From the NCBI GenBank assembly GCA_036971615.1, contig JAYKKR010000019.1, positions 434,001-498,000 on the forward strand: DNA of 64,000 bases. The letters are read 5' to 3'. This DNA is from Amyloporia xantha. Its lineage: Eukaryota; Basidiomycota; Agaricomycetes; Polyporales; Adustoporiaceae. The position numbers were made by a program, and so were the translations under genes. Below are positions 1-12,135 of this stretch, piece after piece. Each line of letters opens with the position of its first letter. Position 1 is the first letter of the stretch. The notes under the pieces are model-generated. The model was not told the DNA's origin. It searched no databases and was given only the letters and a program-made list of their open reading frames with translations.

Positions 1-188
1 CTTTGAACGCGCAGTGACAAATTCCCGAAAGGTCCAACAGCGTGTTGTCCCAGTCTAACTCCATTATGTGAAGTTACATCATAGCCCTGGGCCGATGCAG
101 CGTCCATTGCCCTCTGTGCCAGTGCATACGCAAATTTATCATACTATGGTACATATGAGCGGAATATCGTAGCGATGTCACCGGAAGA

Positions 189-3180
189 TTATTGCAATGA
201 CATGATGAAGATGATAACGTGGTCCCTGTGCAAGCCGAGTAAATCTAAATCACAGGAAGATTGAACTATTTTCTTATGGATGTCATCCTTCATCTGATCG
301 TCGGCTGCGGAGCCCTCGCATAATTTATGATTCTCATTATCCAAAACGAAGTCCTGCCATTTCCTGAATGCATCCGATTCCGCAATCAGGTCATCTATTA
401 TCTTTTGCAGCTTCCATCTCCACGTGAATGGGTATTTGTGACGCATTTTGGAAATCGACATGTTCAGGCCAGGAACCAAGATCTCTGGGTCCACAAGGGC
501 ATCACCTGCGATTGCGGCCTCTAGATCTTCAATTGATCGACCGGATTCCTCTAGCGCCTTGTCAAGACATTGGTTCAGGATACGATGACCGGCAGTGTGA
601 GTTCCATTCGCGTGAGAGAGTTTTTGATGTGTGCCATACATATGACGTCGACGGCGACCATGTCTCGCTTGCGTCCTATGCAACTCTTCAGTGGGACATG
701 AAGTATCGGGTGTCATCAGCATCTTCACGTTGATTTGAATGTAGGACGTGAAGTTCTTTGCGTTTAACACATGCTCGAGGTACTTTTCCAGTATTTCAAG
801 TTCTATAAGAATGAAATCGATTAATCGATACACTCAAAGCCAATTGAGGAACGCACTAGCAAGATCAAGTCTGTGCAGATGATTCGGATTATTTCTGAGG
901 CGAATAAGAACGTTCTTCAAGACGGCTTCGATTATGGGTGCGTCCTGATATTCGCTTGGTTTGCGCACGTGGAGGTAAGCAAGCAGACTGTCAAGAATTT
1001 CCGGACGTCCGCTGACAGCAATGAACGCATCTGCAAGCTCACAGAGGGTCATTGGGAACTCCGTGGTCGCCGCATATTCCGTGACCCTCTTGATCATAGC
1101 CAGCACCATGGGTTCAAATTTTTCTACAGCGCGAAAACTGTCTGCCAATAGATTTGGGCCATCTAATCCGTCGTTGTGAATTCTGAGCGGATGTCTACGG
1201 AGTTGATCCGTTCTGGCCTTGTATATTGCCCACAGGACTCCAACTGCCTCTTTTGTCGAATGCCCGCGGATATATGGCGCGAGAACATGGGTGAAAAAAT
1301 CGGGCGCGGCTTCTGCAGATACTAGTGCAGAATCAGCAGCTGAAAGCAATTTTGCATCCCACTCCGGGTCGTCGGTATCCAAATCGGAGAGATGGAACTC
1401 ATATTCCTGCCAGCTGGTATACAACTTGCCACTGAACGTGTCAAACCAGTCTCTGCACGATGTGTAGTCAAACAGAGAAAAATTATAAAACAAGGTGAAA
1501 AGTGTGCGTACTGTAGCGATTTCTTGTAAAGCGGGATATTTTGTTCCATAAATCTGTTAAAACATTATAAAATTCGTTATAAATGGCAGAAAATGACACA
1601 ATGCCCACTCGGATAGGATAGACGATAGCGTCCTTGCAAAGGTAGCTGATAAAGTCAGCTTGATTAACTTCAACGTACGGCGCGAGTTTTTGACAGCCAT
1701 CTGTATATATCTGTCATCGTGAGTTACAGCGGCACAAGTCCTCGAGGACATACCGAAAAAGACCTGGGTAAATGTAAGATTTTCCGCGCAATGGTGCTTG
1801 GATCATAGTTGAGCATATATTGTATAAGCACGAGAAAGATAACATACCAAACTAGGCAAATACTGTTCAATACCAGGAATGCCTGGGGAGATTTATAGGG
1901 GCAATGGGCTACCACCGCTGGAATCACGGAGATGAAAACCGAGAAAACCAGCAAGACCCCAACCACTCCTGCTACGATTCCAAAAACAACAGTGTCAAAC
2001 TGTCGCAGTAGCAGTACAAGTCCCACTAGGAATATGATGAGGGCGAGTTGGAGAAGAATGGGTACCATAGTGGCAATGGCGGGGACAATCCAAAAACTGA
2101 AGCCGCGGTGCCGGCGGTACCATATGAGGACACTATGGCGAGGCATGTCACTGACAGCATTGGAAATGGCATGTCGGTTCAACCATTGTTTGACGAATAT
2201 GATGATGGAAGCCGCTGCCAAGCTGAGTACAAGGGCGACAAACCACAGGGCATTAATACCGATCGGAAGGGACAGTGACGATGCCGAATCTATCATAGGT
2301 GGGGCTGCTATGATTGGCTGTGTCGAATTCACGTAGCGTGCGTCATCGTTGCTGCATGAAGTGATGGTAAAGCTGCTCATTTGCGCAAGCTGTGTCGACA
2401 TGTGCTGGAGAGTGTATAGCTGCGAGTTTTGCCCTTCGGTGACCAGGTTATAATATGCAACACCGAAGCCAGTGACAGCGGCAGAAAAAAGACCAGCCTG
2501 CATAATGATTATCAGCATGTTTACCTCGCGCATCCAAATCGTGCATCATGTAAACCACTGATTATGCTCAAGGTGATGTTCTTGCAAACCAAGTCCAAAT
2601 CGAAACATGAAAGCGACTTACGAATGTGAGCATAGCATCAAGCTCTTCGTTGAACTCTTTAACCATATCTTTCTCGTGTTTCCATACAAGACGAGCACAA
2701 TTGGTCCACAAATCACTGCTGTTGGTTTCACCGCTGCTGACACCAGACTAGAAACATGTCAAAATGCAAATTACACGCAAATAGCGCACTTGATCACATA
2801 CCTGCTTCAGCAACTGCGCGAGCATTTGCATCAGATTGACTGATTGGGGATCATGTTCAGTCTTTCCCCACTGTGTGAGTAGCGGTGTTGGCAACCCCGT
2901 CCGTTTCACGACATGAGCTGCGAGCCGCCCACAAGATACTGAACTGAAACTCACGGTAAAAGCTGTCCCTTCACCTAACATTTGCTGTGGTGTGTTTCTC
3001 TGAGCTGAACCATCAGTAGACGCTGATTGAAAATCCTTCATGAAATCGGCGGATTAGCAGACAATTGAGGGGTCGGCTGTGTCTTACCTCTTTCCCAATG
3101 GAGTCCGATGAACCGCCGTCGGATTGACGGAAACCTAGAGTGTCAAGAGGGATATCCATAGTCTCGTTGTTGCCAGGCAT
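189..3180 (-). CDS. DUF6535 membrane protein, paralog 1
   Basis: Multi-exon gene starting at the ATG at 3180 (MPGNNETMDIPLDTLGF), stop at 189-191. The N-terminal exons encode a soluble stretch ending in KEFNEELDAMLTF, followed by AGLFSAAVTGFGVAYY. This Trp/Tyr/Lys-rich helix plus first membrane segment is the hallmark I know from the basidiomycete DUF6535 family. Three more hydrophobic segments follow (around 2250, 2080 and 1960), with the conserved pieces SVLIWYRRH and CPYKSPQAF. The rest (about 1530-189) is a long helical region of unknown role. An apparent in-frame stop at 834-836 is explained by a 54-base intron (803-856, donor GTGCGT, acceptor TTATAG) that keeps frame. The paralog at 7440-11261 has a phase-matched intron at the same protein position. 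Exon joins between about 1500 and 1860 are not resolved. Function is unknown; membrane location is inferred from hydrophobicity. Confidence 0.75.
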
Positions 3181-5152
3181 GGTCAGAGCACTAAGGCTGT
3201 GAATGTAGGGAGCCAGAGCTTGCCATCAACTTAAATACCAGCATCTGACACCCACATTGTACCGGACCGAGGACATGTGAACGAGCCTCTCGGCATACAC
3301 ATGATAATAGCGCATAGTTTGAGACACCTAGTAGTTCAACGCCTAGACAGCGGAGAGACGAAGACGGGAAGTTGCGTACTTTACGCAGAATGCACATAAT
3401 GCGGCAATTACGCCTCTTCAGCACACATGCACTGTTGTATCCTCCTCGGATACATGCTTCTGTCATAAATCTCTCATCAATTATCGGCAGTCCAAATCAC
3501 GGACCCCAGAAGAAACGCACCATTTCTGCATGTCACGAGGAAGTATTCCTCGGTGTCATCTTGATTCCAGGAATGCAGAACACACCTTGTAGGTGCGCAC
3601 ACGCGGTCTCAGCATCCGTGACAGTCCTCCCCTTATACAGGCGTGGATACACATGACATGGATCGTCAGGAATCCGGTTTGGGGCTTGATCTATAAACAG
3701 GTCGTCAAGCTAATGAGACGGATGAGATGAGATTGGAATGAGATTGTAAGTTTGCTAATATCCCTAACCCAACTCTGTATTCCATGTATCGATATAGAAC
3801 ACCTGAGATATTCTAGTCGCTGAAGAGAAATAATATGGGAACATGGTAAAATCAGATGAGTAGATGCCATGAATCCAATCAACATGTTCGAGGAACGTGG
3901 ATGTTGTCACATCAGTATGGAAGTACTTATGGCTGGGAAGCTCGCGGGCGTGGTTACTTCAAGGATACCGATCAAATGATGGAATTCTGTGAAAGCTAAT
4001 TCACGTACCCGTATCGTGGACGATTCAAGAAACGACTGCAATGCCTTTGGATGATCGAGATGGAGAAATGTGCACAGTGCGCGGAAGAGACACAGTGCTA
4101 TTCCAAACGTGCAGCATGGGATGCAAAACGCGTTAAAACACCACTGTATAGGGACGAGCACCGGGGATCCGAAGTTTGCAAACGTACAGGGTGGATCGGC
4201 ATTCAGAGCTGTATAAAACTTGATAGAAATGACACGCAGCATTTCGTGATTATTTGACCAATATTCTTTGGTGGATTTTGGAGGCGAGGTAGAGGCGCAC
4301 ATGTCTTGCTTCCTTTGGTAGTTCACGCGTACATGCGAGCTCGGCTCCCAAAAAATACTCTAGTAAGGCAAGCCTAGATTGCAGAGACGGATTGGAAGCT
4401 GCCAATGTCTTCACAGGCAAATGCTCGGTGGAAACGAGTTTTCTGCCTGTCAGTGCATCGCAAGTTGACAAAACATGCACCCGCGCCGCCGTTCCGCGAG
4501 CGTTAGTTAAAGCATGTTGCATGTTGCGCGCTATACATGAGGTCCTGGACACAAGTATGGAAGACGCGAAGGATGCTATGAATGTCATCTTTCATGCCTA
4601 ATAGAACGATCTGTCCACACCTGGCGCGTATATGATCTATGCAGCGTGCTCACCTTGTGACGACTGTAGCTTCTGCCTTCGTTTTGCAGGTACTTTACGT
4701 CCTGAGAGCAAGGAGAAAATATTTAGGGAGGTTACTTCGCATACAGCGGCAATTGTAGAAGCCACAGCATTGTAATTTATATCAGTGTCCTGGTGTCTGG
4801 CTCCGAGAGAGTGCAACGGAGGTCAGACGCAATTATCAATGTATCACCCTGGTCTGACCCGAAGTGAATAAATGAAGAACATATCAGCTCAATCAATACA
4901 TTATCGCGGAAGAGAACTCGAAGTGAGGATGAAGCTGGCGACCTTTTTCCCCGCTGATCTGACTTAGTATATGGGGTCCCGACGCTGGGGTCTCGCCGGT
5001 GTCATGACCCCGATAGTACCCATTGCGCGCTAAATGTGGATGTACGTCACTCCCATGACTGTGGCTGCAGTGGATCCTTCGACCAACATGCTACTGCTAC
5101 TTATCTTCGCCTTGCGACATTATACCCTTACCTCGTATAATTCACGGGGCTC
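3181..5152. other. Intergenic stretch, no gene seen
   Basis: About 2 kb between the divergent DUF6535 gene and the calcium uniporter gene. Open frames are short (under 140 codons), show no recognisable motif, and switch strand without splice-compatible continuation. It should hold the promoters of both flanking genes. I see no TIR element, RNA gene or long repeat here. Confidence 0.5.
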
Positions 5153-6772
5153 ATGAGCTTTACGGGATTATTCTCAGTTACCGCTAGATTTCTGTCTCAC
5201 CATCGGTGCTCAAATCAATCTCAATTCCGAGCAAATGGATATCTACTCAGAAGACGGTGGCTGACCACAGCGCAAGAGGTCGAAAACACGAATGTCAGAC
5301 ACTCCAGGTTCCTTGCAGAGGCGTCCAGCAAGACGAAATGGAAAGATACAGGGGATAGTGACGTAGGGAAAGGAGGGACGGAAGGTACGGGCGACGACTT
5401 CGATTCGATTACAGAGGGCAAAGGTATGTGTTGCAAACACTCCGTGCAAATCTTCTTCCTTTATGAATACCGGCGAGGATAATTTCTTTGGAAGCCTTCA
5501 CGGGTGCCAAATCCTCATCTGGACATGTCCTATCTTCTCTACCGCTACATACTACTCGATTTGATATTCGTCGACGAGTTTACATCAGACAGAATACCAC
5601 CGCTGCTCTTCTACAATATATGAACCACATACATTCTGACATAATCTCGACCAGGGAAACTATCACCGACATCCTCGCACCTTTTCAAGCTGATTTTACC
5701 TCTTGGACACCTGCACGCTCAGCGGCAGCAGGATTCCTCAACACCACCATCCCCGAACATCAAATCGCCCCCGCCGACCGTCTTCCTGCTCCACCCCTCA
5801 CAGCCCCTCTCGCACGTCTCGCGCCTAATCCTCGCCTCCCTCGCCCCCGCCACACCCTCGATCTCCTTCCGCAGCACGACCCCGCGCGGGCGCACAGTCG
5901 AATGGGCAGACTCCACGGACATTGGCGACTTCATCCGCGACGCGGCGCGTGCGACGGAGTTCACGATCTTCGTCGGGGACGCGGGCGACGCGGACGGCGG
6001 GGTGCAGACGCAGATCTCCGTGGAGGTGCCGAGCTTCGCGGACCGGACGCGGTTCCTGAGGCGGCGGCTGCGCGTGATCGAGGAGGAGCTGGCGGAGATG
6101 GAGACGCTGAAGAGGAAGTGCGACCTGGAGGCGCACGCAGGCGCACGGAGGATGGCGTTGGGCGGGCTGGGGCTGCTGGTGGTGTACTGGGGAGGGGTGG
6201 CGCGGCTGACGTTCTGGGACCTTGGATGGTAGGTGCTGTCCGTGCGTTGTGCCCGTTCTCGTTCTTACGTGTGTGTTCCGGGGTAGGGATGTCATGGAGC
6301 CGGTCACGTACCTCTCCGGTCTGACCATAGTGATCATTGGTTACCTTTGGTGAGTCTTCTTTCGTGTGTGCTTACAGCGGTGGTACTGACCCGCCGCAGG
6401 TTCCTCTACCAAGGGCGTGAAGTGTCCTACTCATCTGTGCTCCAGCGCAGCGTGTCCGCGCGGCGCGAGGCCCTCTACAAAGCGCACGGCTTCGACATCG
6501 AGCGTTGGCTCGACCTGGTCAGTGAGGCCAAGACGCTGCGCAAGGATATCGGCAAGATCGCGGAGGACTATGACGAGCGGCTCTGGCGCGAGCGGCAGGA
6601 CGAGCGCGAGCAGCAGGATGTGGAGGCGGAGAGGAGGAAGACGGTGGAGTCTGAGAAAGCGCAGGCGGGCCTGGCGAAGATGCCGGAGCAGCAATCCTCG
6701 ACGAAGCCTGCGGTGGGCTCAGATAAAGAGGTTGCCAGGGCCGAGGAAGAAGAGGAAAAGAGTAGGGCGTGA
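5153..6772 (+). CDS. mcu: Mitochondrial calcium uniporter (MCU family)
   Basis: Pore subunit of the Ca2+ channel in the inner mitochondrial membrane. Start at ATG 5153 (MSFTGLFSVTARFLSHHRC), an Arg/Ser-rich, acid-poor leader typical of a mitochondrial presequence. The soluble N-terminal domain contains PTVFLLHPSQPLSHVSRLI and a stretch ending TEFTIFVGDAG. A coiled coil follows (RRRLRVIEEELAEMETLKRK), then TM1 (GLGLLVVYWGGVARLTFWDLGW), the selectivity-filter loop WDVMEPVTYL and TM2 (TIVIIGYLWFLYQ). The family motif is WDxxEPVTY with a DIME core; here it reads DVME, a conservative change. The C-terminal tail is charged and helical and ends EKSRA. Introns 6229-6286 and 6350-6399 are clear: the filter motif is created by joining across the first. 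Exon structure between about 5430 and 5760 is not resolved. The 5760-6160 region is markedly GC-rich. Confidence 0.92.
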
Positions 6773-7439
6773 GTAGGGAATGATGGTGAGTTGTCGTATA
6801 CGAAGCCGCGCAGTCTGGTCATCGTTTCGTCTTTGACTGTCCTACCGATGCGGATGGATAATTTTGTGTATTCAGATCTCTGTCCACATTATCACGACGC
6901 TCGAATCACGTACTCGGACATTTGTGTGCCGTTTTCGTGTCGGAATTTACATGGAAGTGCAGCCTAACTTCTACTGGTGCGCGCATAGCAGATATTATTT
7001 CCCTGGATTCTCCATTACTGAACCCTCTGAACAGAGGAAATAAAATCGTATCGCAAATGTAAGAATAACGGCGAGCGCATCAGGCCCACGAGTTGGCAAT
7101 GTGAACAGGCTTCTGTATACGAAAACTCCCCCGCTCAAAGAGAGCCCGTAGGATTTCGCAATAAATTCTGTAGGCCTGGCCAAAATGCCAATACCGTTTT
7201 CTGACAGAAAGTGACAAGCCACGAGTAAATATGATGACATACTCCAAAGACGGAGGCTGCTGGCAACCAGGATTGATGGTACATATACTACATCTAGTTA
7301 TCTGGTAGTACAAGACGTTCGTATCAGGGAAGATGACAAGAAATGATGATATCGATCAAAACGAAACTGCGCGATGAGCAATATGGTAATATGGCCGCAT
7401 TGGCAGAACAGCTCTGGAGCAAGGCTATGGAAATTCGAA
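6773..7439. other. Intergenic, convergent 3' region
   Basis: About 670 bases between the 3' ends of the calcium uniporter gene and the second DUF6535 gene. It should carry their 3' UTRs and polyadenylation sites. No coding signal, repeat or RNA gene was recognised. Confidence 0.5.
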
Positions 7440-10400
7440 TTATGTCTGCCTGTCGTGGTGAAGCTTGTACAACTTAAACAAAGAATCCATGAATCTGAAC
7501 ACATCGTCTTTTTCCATAGACAGCTCCGGGAGCGCATCGGCTATCTCGTTCATGTTCTCCCAATACAGCTGCGCCTTCGTTTCGTCAGCAACCGCCTGCG
7601 ATAAGCCCGGCTTGAGAGTGCCCGGAATAAGCTGCTCTATCCAGTGATTGAAACCGAGTATCTCTTTCTTCGTACTCTCCATTTCCTCTCTCACTTTATT
7701 CCTCTCGTCTGTCATGTCCTTGACAAGCATTCGAGTATCAACACTGCGGGCCTAATATGCCTTCTTGCTGTGCTTGATAGCAAACTTTTGCAGCTTGTCT
7801 GCAAGCTCTTGTGCGCTCAACTCCACAGGCCCGGCTCTCCAATCGCGGTTAAGGACTAACCGCTTGTTCGCGAGGGCTGACCGCTTGTTTGCAAGGGCTA
7901 ACCGCTTGTCTTCAAGGGCTTGCCACTCCTTTTCATGGGGTCCCACCATCGGGTTGCCTTCACGGACTCCCCGCGTGCCTTCATGGGCCTGCCGCCTTCT
8001 TTCAAGCTCTGTCCGTCTCCGTTCGAGCTCTTTCCGCATCTCTTCAAACTCTTTCCGCATCTTTTCAAAGGCCAGCGGCTCGCCTTCAGGGGCCAGCTCC
8101 TCGTTCTCTTGAGCTCGCCCTTCGTTTTCTGGGGCTTGCCGCTGAGCTTCTAGGGCCATCCGCTGGCCTTCTAGTGCTATCCGCTTGCCTTCTAGGGCTA
8201 TCCGCACGCTTTCAAGGGCGAGCCGCTCGCTATCGAGGGCGAACTTCTCACCGTCAACGGCGAGCCGCTCGCTTTCGAGGGCGAACTTCTCACCGTCAAT
8301 GGCGAGCCGCTCGCTTGCAAGGGCTGTCTGCTCGCTTGCAAAGGCTTTCTTCTCGCTTTCAAGGGCTTCCTGTTCGCACGCAAGGGCTGCCCGTTCGCTT
8401 GCAAAGGCTTCCGTTTGGCATTCAGAGGCTCGCTGCTTGTGTTCAACGACCTGCCGCTCTCTGTGAAGGGCATGCAACCTGTCTTTGAGGACTCGCAGAT
8501 TGTCTCGCAGGGCTGGTGCTCCGCCTCCAGGGTATCGATCTAGGGCTGTTAGGCCTTTCCAGTAGACTTCCCAGGCTCGCTCCTCGCTTTCAAGGTCCCG
8601 CCTCTCTCTTTCAAGAGCGTGTACCTTGTCTTCAAGGTCTTGCCGCTTACTGTCAGGGGCTCGCCGTAGGCTTTTGAGGGCTCGCAGCTCGCTTTCAAGG
8701 GCTTTCCGCTTGGTTTCAAGAGCTTTTCCTTCGATTTCAAGGCCCCCTGGCTCACTGTCAAGGGTCTTCAACCATGAATGGTGGTCCAACAGTGAAGAGT
8801 TTTCCCTGAATTCATCGTCAAGATCTTCCTGTTTTTCCAACTCGCACTCCATGTTCTTCCGCACAGCAGTAAGACATGACTTAAGAATAGCGAGAGGGTC
8901 CTCAGGGCTACCATCGCATGCGCCAATATTTTTGCACAATTCTGTCAGGGTGGATGTGATAGCAAGCTCCGAAGGTTGGCATGCTATCATGACCTCCACG
9001 GTGGTTTGGATATACAATCTTTGCTGATTCTTTTTCAGAATGTAAGGCATGTAATCCATCAGAGTCTTCAAATCTGTGAAAGGAAGTTTATGAAGCAGAC
9101 AGGTCCGATAAGTGATATAAGTAAACGTACTTATATGGTTTAGATTATTTGAGAAACGCTTCATATTGGCGAGAATCATGGATAGAATGTCGACAGTACG
9201 AGAGGATTTGTGATCATGGTCGGAGAGGCCACGGAGGAAAGAGAGGAGGCTGTCAAAAACCAGCTCACTATTGGCAGCCAAAAGTCGCTCCCCAAGATTA
9301 TACAAATCAACTGGGAATTGGATCTTTTTCTTATCACGATTCGCATGCTTCATTAGAGCGTCGAGAGCCCCAACCGCCAGGCGTTCCATCTTTGCCATGA
9401 TAGTCGGGAGGACAGCGCGATCCATATATAGGTCCACCTGATCCTCGTCCCTTCCTCTCGATTGTTCTCTCGCTCTAGCAGTGTATAATACACCCAAGAG
9501 GATGGATGTGTCATTGGGACTGCTTAACCGGACATAAGGCCGTAGCACCTTTTCGTAAAATTGGGACGCATCGTCCGCCAGTATAAGAGTTGCATCAGCG
9601 GCTTGTAAAAGTGTCCAGTCATATATTGTTTTATCTTGTGATATGAGGTGAGATCTTTCGTAATCCGCCCATTCATGGTAGATTTTTGCATTATCAAGAG
9701 TGTCTCTGCCAGCGAGATGTCAGAATAGCGAGCAGATCATAGATGTGATGTATTCTCACTGCACTTTAGACCACCAACTCGGCTTTGACACTGTGGAATA
9801 TGTATCACCTGGGTTCCTAGAATATTCGTCCCTATTTTAGCTTATGACATGATTCAGCAACGCAACGCAATACACACGGTGACACGTCGGTCCATGGTTC
9901 TCCCCCAGCGAGCTCTCGTGCTCGTGCCTCGGCTGGCTGAGGGATAGAATTTATCACTTTCATCTCTATCTCTGTCAGCTCTACTGGATACCCATTCCCT
10001 GGTTTCTGAAGTAACATCTCCAGCTTTCTGAGCGGATAACTAGCAAGCTCATCAAGTATGTCGGAGAGCCTAAAAAACGGGCGAGCACATTTTTGTTTGA
10101 TAGCTCTGACAAAAATGCTGGAGGTATAGCATGATCACCAGCGAAAATTGTTCGCCAACAAACAATTTGACAAGTGAATTTTAACGCACAAGATAACATT
10201 TATCACGTTGATCATCAAGAGTGCTTGCGGTGATTTATATGGGCAGTTCATCTTTATGGATGGGATAATGGCAATAAATACCGAGAATGCCAGAAGAAGT
10301 CCAACGATCACTGTCGCGATGGCAAAAACCGCACGATCTAGTGGCTTCAGCAACAATAGCCGCCCGATCAGGAAGATGATGAGGGACAACTGCAGAATGA

Positions 10401-11261
10401 TAGGAACGAGATCAAAGATAATCGCAACGTGCCAAGACTGGTAGGCTTGATGACGAAGGTACCAGATCAGGACGCTTTGACGAGGCAGGTCAGAGACGGA
10501 ATTTGGCGAAGCATGTTGGTTCAACCACTGTTTGAGGTATATGGCAATAGAAGCTGCCACTAAGCTGAGGACTAGTGCGAGAAACCATAATGTGGTGATG
10601 GCGAACGGTTCCGATGAAGGTAGTTGTGAAGAAGCATCGAGAAAGGCAGAGAAAACAGGGTCCGTTGAATTGATATATCCCGTGTTATCTCTACCCGCGT
10701 TGATTGTGAAACTGCGCATTTGGTTCGAGATTTGCCTCAGGATATCCATCTGTTGACTAGCACTATCATCGGTAGCAACATAGTATGCAACGGCGAAGGC
10801 GGTCACAGCCGCGGAGAAAATCCCGGCCTATGGAGGCAACGTTAGCATACTTCCTTCGGTCAAGAACAGTGAACGTGTCCCAAATGGGGAGCGATGATGT
10901 GCATGCTTTACAATGTACGCATCGTTCTGAGAAGATCACTCACAAATGTGAGCATCGCATCTAACTCCTTGTGCCACTTTTCAACCATTGCCTGCTCGTG
11001 GTTCCATAGGAGCAGAGCACAATCTGTCCAGAGGCTATCGAGGCTATCGAATCCATTACTATCTTCATCCTCCGATTTGTGCAAGTGAGACTGTACTGAT
11101 AGCTGTATGCGCATTTATTGTTGAAAATGAGCAGGTAGAATCGGCGCAAGCGGTTAATATAACTAATTGCTTACCTCTTCACTCTTTCCATGTGATGAGC
11201 TTCGCTGTGTGCCAGTGGTTTCTGGAAGAGCGGCCGATATTCTATCCGGATTTGGAGTCAT
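7440..11261 (-). CDS. DUF6535 membrane protein, paralog 2, with heptad-repeat coiled coil
   Basis: Start ATG at 11261 (MTPNPDRISAALPETTG). Exon 2 ends VEKWHKELDAMLTF; the membrane region follows with AVAYYVATDD, SVLIWYLRH and CPYKSPQALL, matching the paralog at 189-3180 segment by segment. After an unresolved stretch near 9700-10140, the soluble region resumes at IYHEWADYERSHL (paralog: LYTSWQEYEFHL) and FYEKVLRPYVR (paralog: FFTHVLAPYIR). The intron 9074-9130 (57 bases, in frame) sits at the same position and phase as intron 803-856 of the paralog. Unlike paralog 1, residues encoded by about 8760-7950 are a long run of Ala/Leu/Glu/Arg heptads, a predicted coiled coil. A TAG at 7752-7754 may be the stop. 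The same frame then stays open to 7440, and a phase-2 intron from a GTTAGT or GTTTGC donor to the CCCGCAG acceptor would bypass it. Function unknown. Confidence 0.72.
7950..8760 (-). repeat. Coding 21-bp (heptad) tandem repeats
   Basis: The DNA is built from degenerate 21-base units encoding seven-residue repeats of the type xALEsxR, visible as recurring CTTxCAAGGGCT-like words on the plus strand about every 21 bases. It encodes the coiled-coil region of the second DUF6535 gene. Confidence 0.85.
8217..8300 (-). repeat. Two 42-bp near-identical tandem units
   Basis: Units 8217-8258 and 8259-8300 differ at two of 42 positions (A/T near base 16 and C/T at the last base). Each encodes two heptads containing LAVDGEKFAL. 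This looks like a recent duplication inside the older heptad array. Confidence 0.9.
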
Positions 11262-12040
11262 GCAGGGCTGTTTCTGACAGTCAGACATCTACTATTCGAA
11301 GCACATTTGGAAGCTAACTTACTTTGTTCGATCAATCGGCGTGAAGGTAAGTGAACACAGGTCAGAAAATATGTATGATGGAATGAGAGATCCACTTCAG
11401 GCAAGGACTTATATATGACTGGGTGCAGACGCCATGTCCGGGACTCAGCTACTCTGGGCCCAGTGCGAGCTTAGAGTGGTGAGACCCTTTTCGCATCATA
11501 TGGAAGATGTCAAATTCGTATCACTAAAGCAACCGCAATACTTGAACCGCGGCATGAGTGGGAAGACGTACATCAGCTTTGGCATGAATGAGGAAGCCAC
11601 ATATACGATTTTAAACGACGTAGTGCTGAAAACTTCGACCAATAGAAGTTCTGTCAGAAATGTCATGATAATCAAGAAACACACGCAAACATCGACCACA
11701 TACTAGCGCTTTACGCCCATCGGAGGTTTGCACGACCGCGACCGATGACCACTGCGTGTGTCCTAAATGTGGATACACGTACAGTCTACATGTTATGATG
11801 TCGAACGCAGTGATACGATTTATCTCCAATCCCATCATCATTGCCGATGTCTTCGAGCGACTAGCCACATGCAGTGGCAGTCAAGGACAACCATGTATAT
11901 GGTCTCGGACACGCTGCATAGTTACTGAGTGTAAAAAACGGACAGGGCGGAATCAACGAAACAATCCGTACCAAGGGAGCGACAGGTAGGCATCCAGAAG
12001 ACAGTTACGCCACTTGACGTATGGAAGAAAGCGACAGGTG

Positions 12041-12135
12041 CCTTATGCCCCTTCCCTTGTCAAACCCTGTAAGGCAGTTAGCACTTCAACCTAGTCAATT
12101 TTTGTGCCAGAGGAAGAGAAGGGGCGTAAGGCAAA
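12041..12135. repeat. Small imperfect inverted repeat
   Basis: The arm TGCCTTATGCCCCTTCCC at 12041-12058 faces its near-complement GAGAAGGGGCGTAAGGCA at 12118-12135 (16 of 18 pairs). The spacer is 59 bases. It could form a hairpin or be the remnant of a tiny MITE; no target duplication was found. Confidence 0.45.

Noticed and set aside
834..836. In-frame TGA splitting the first DUF6535 gene, suggesting a pseudogene or readthrough
   Set aside because: A 54-base intron (803-856) with normal GTGCGT/TTATAG ends removes it in frame, and the paralog has an intron at the same position and phase.
5488..6324. 278-codon open frame in the uniporter region
   Set aside because: It is a different frame from the conserved MCU sequence and is Arg/Gly-rich because of the GC spike. 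The MCU motifs lie in the neighbouring frame.
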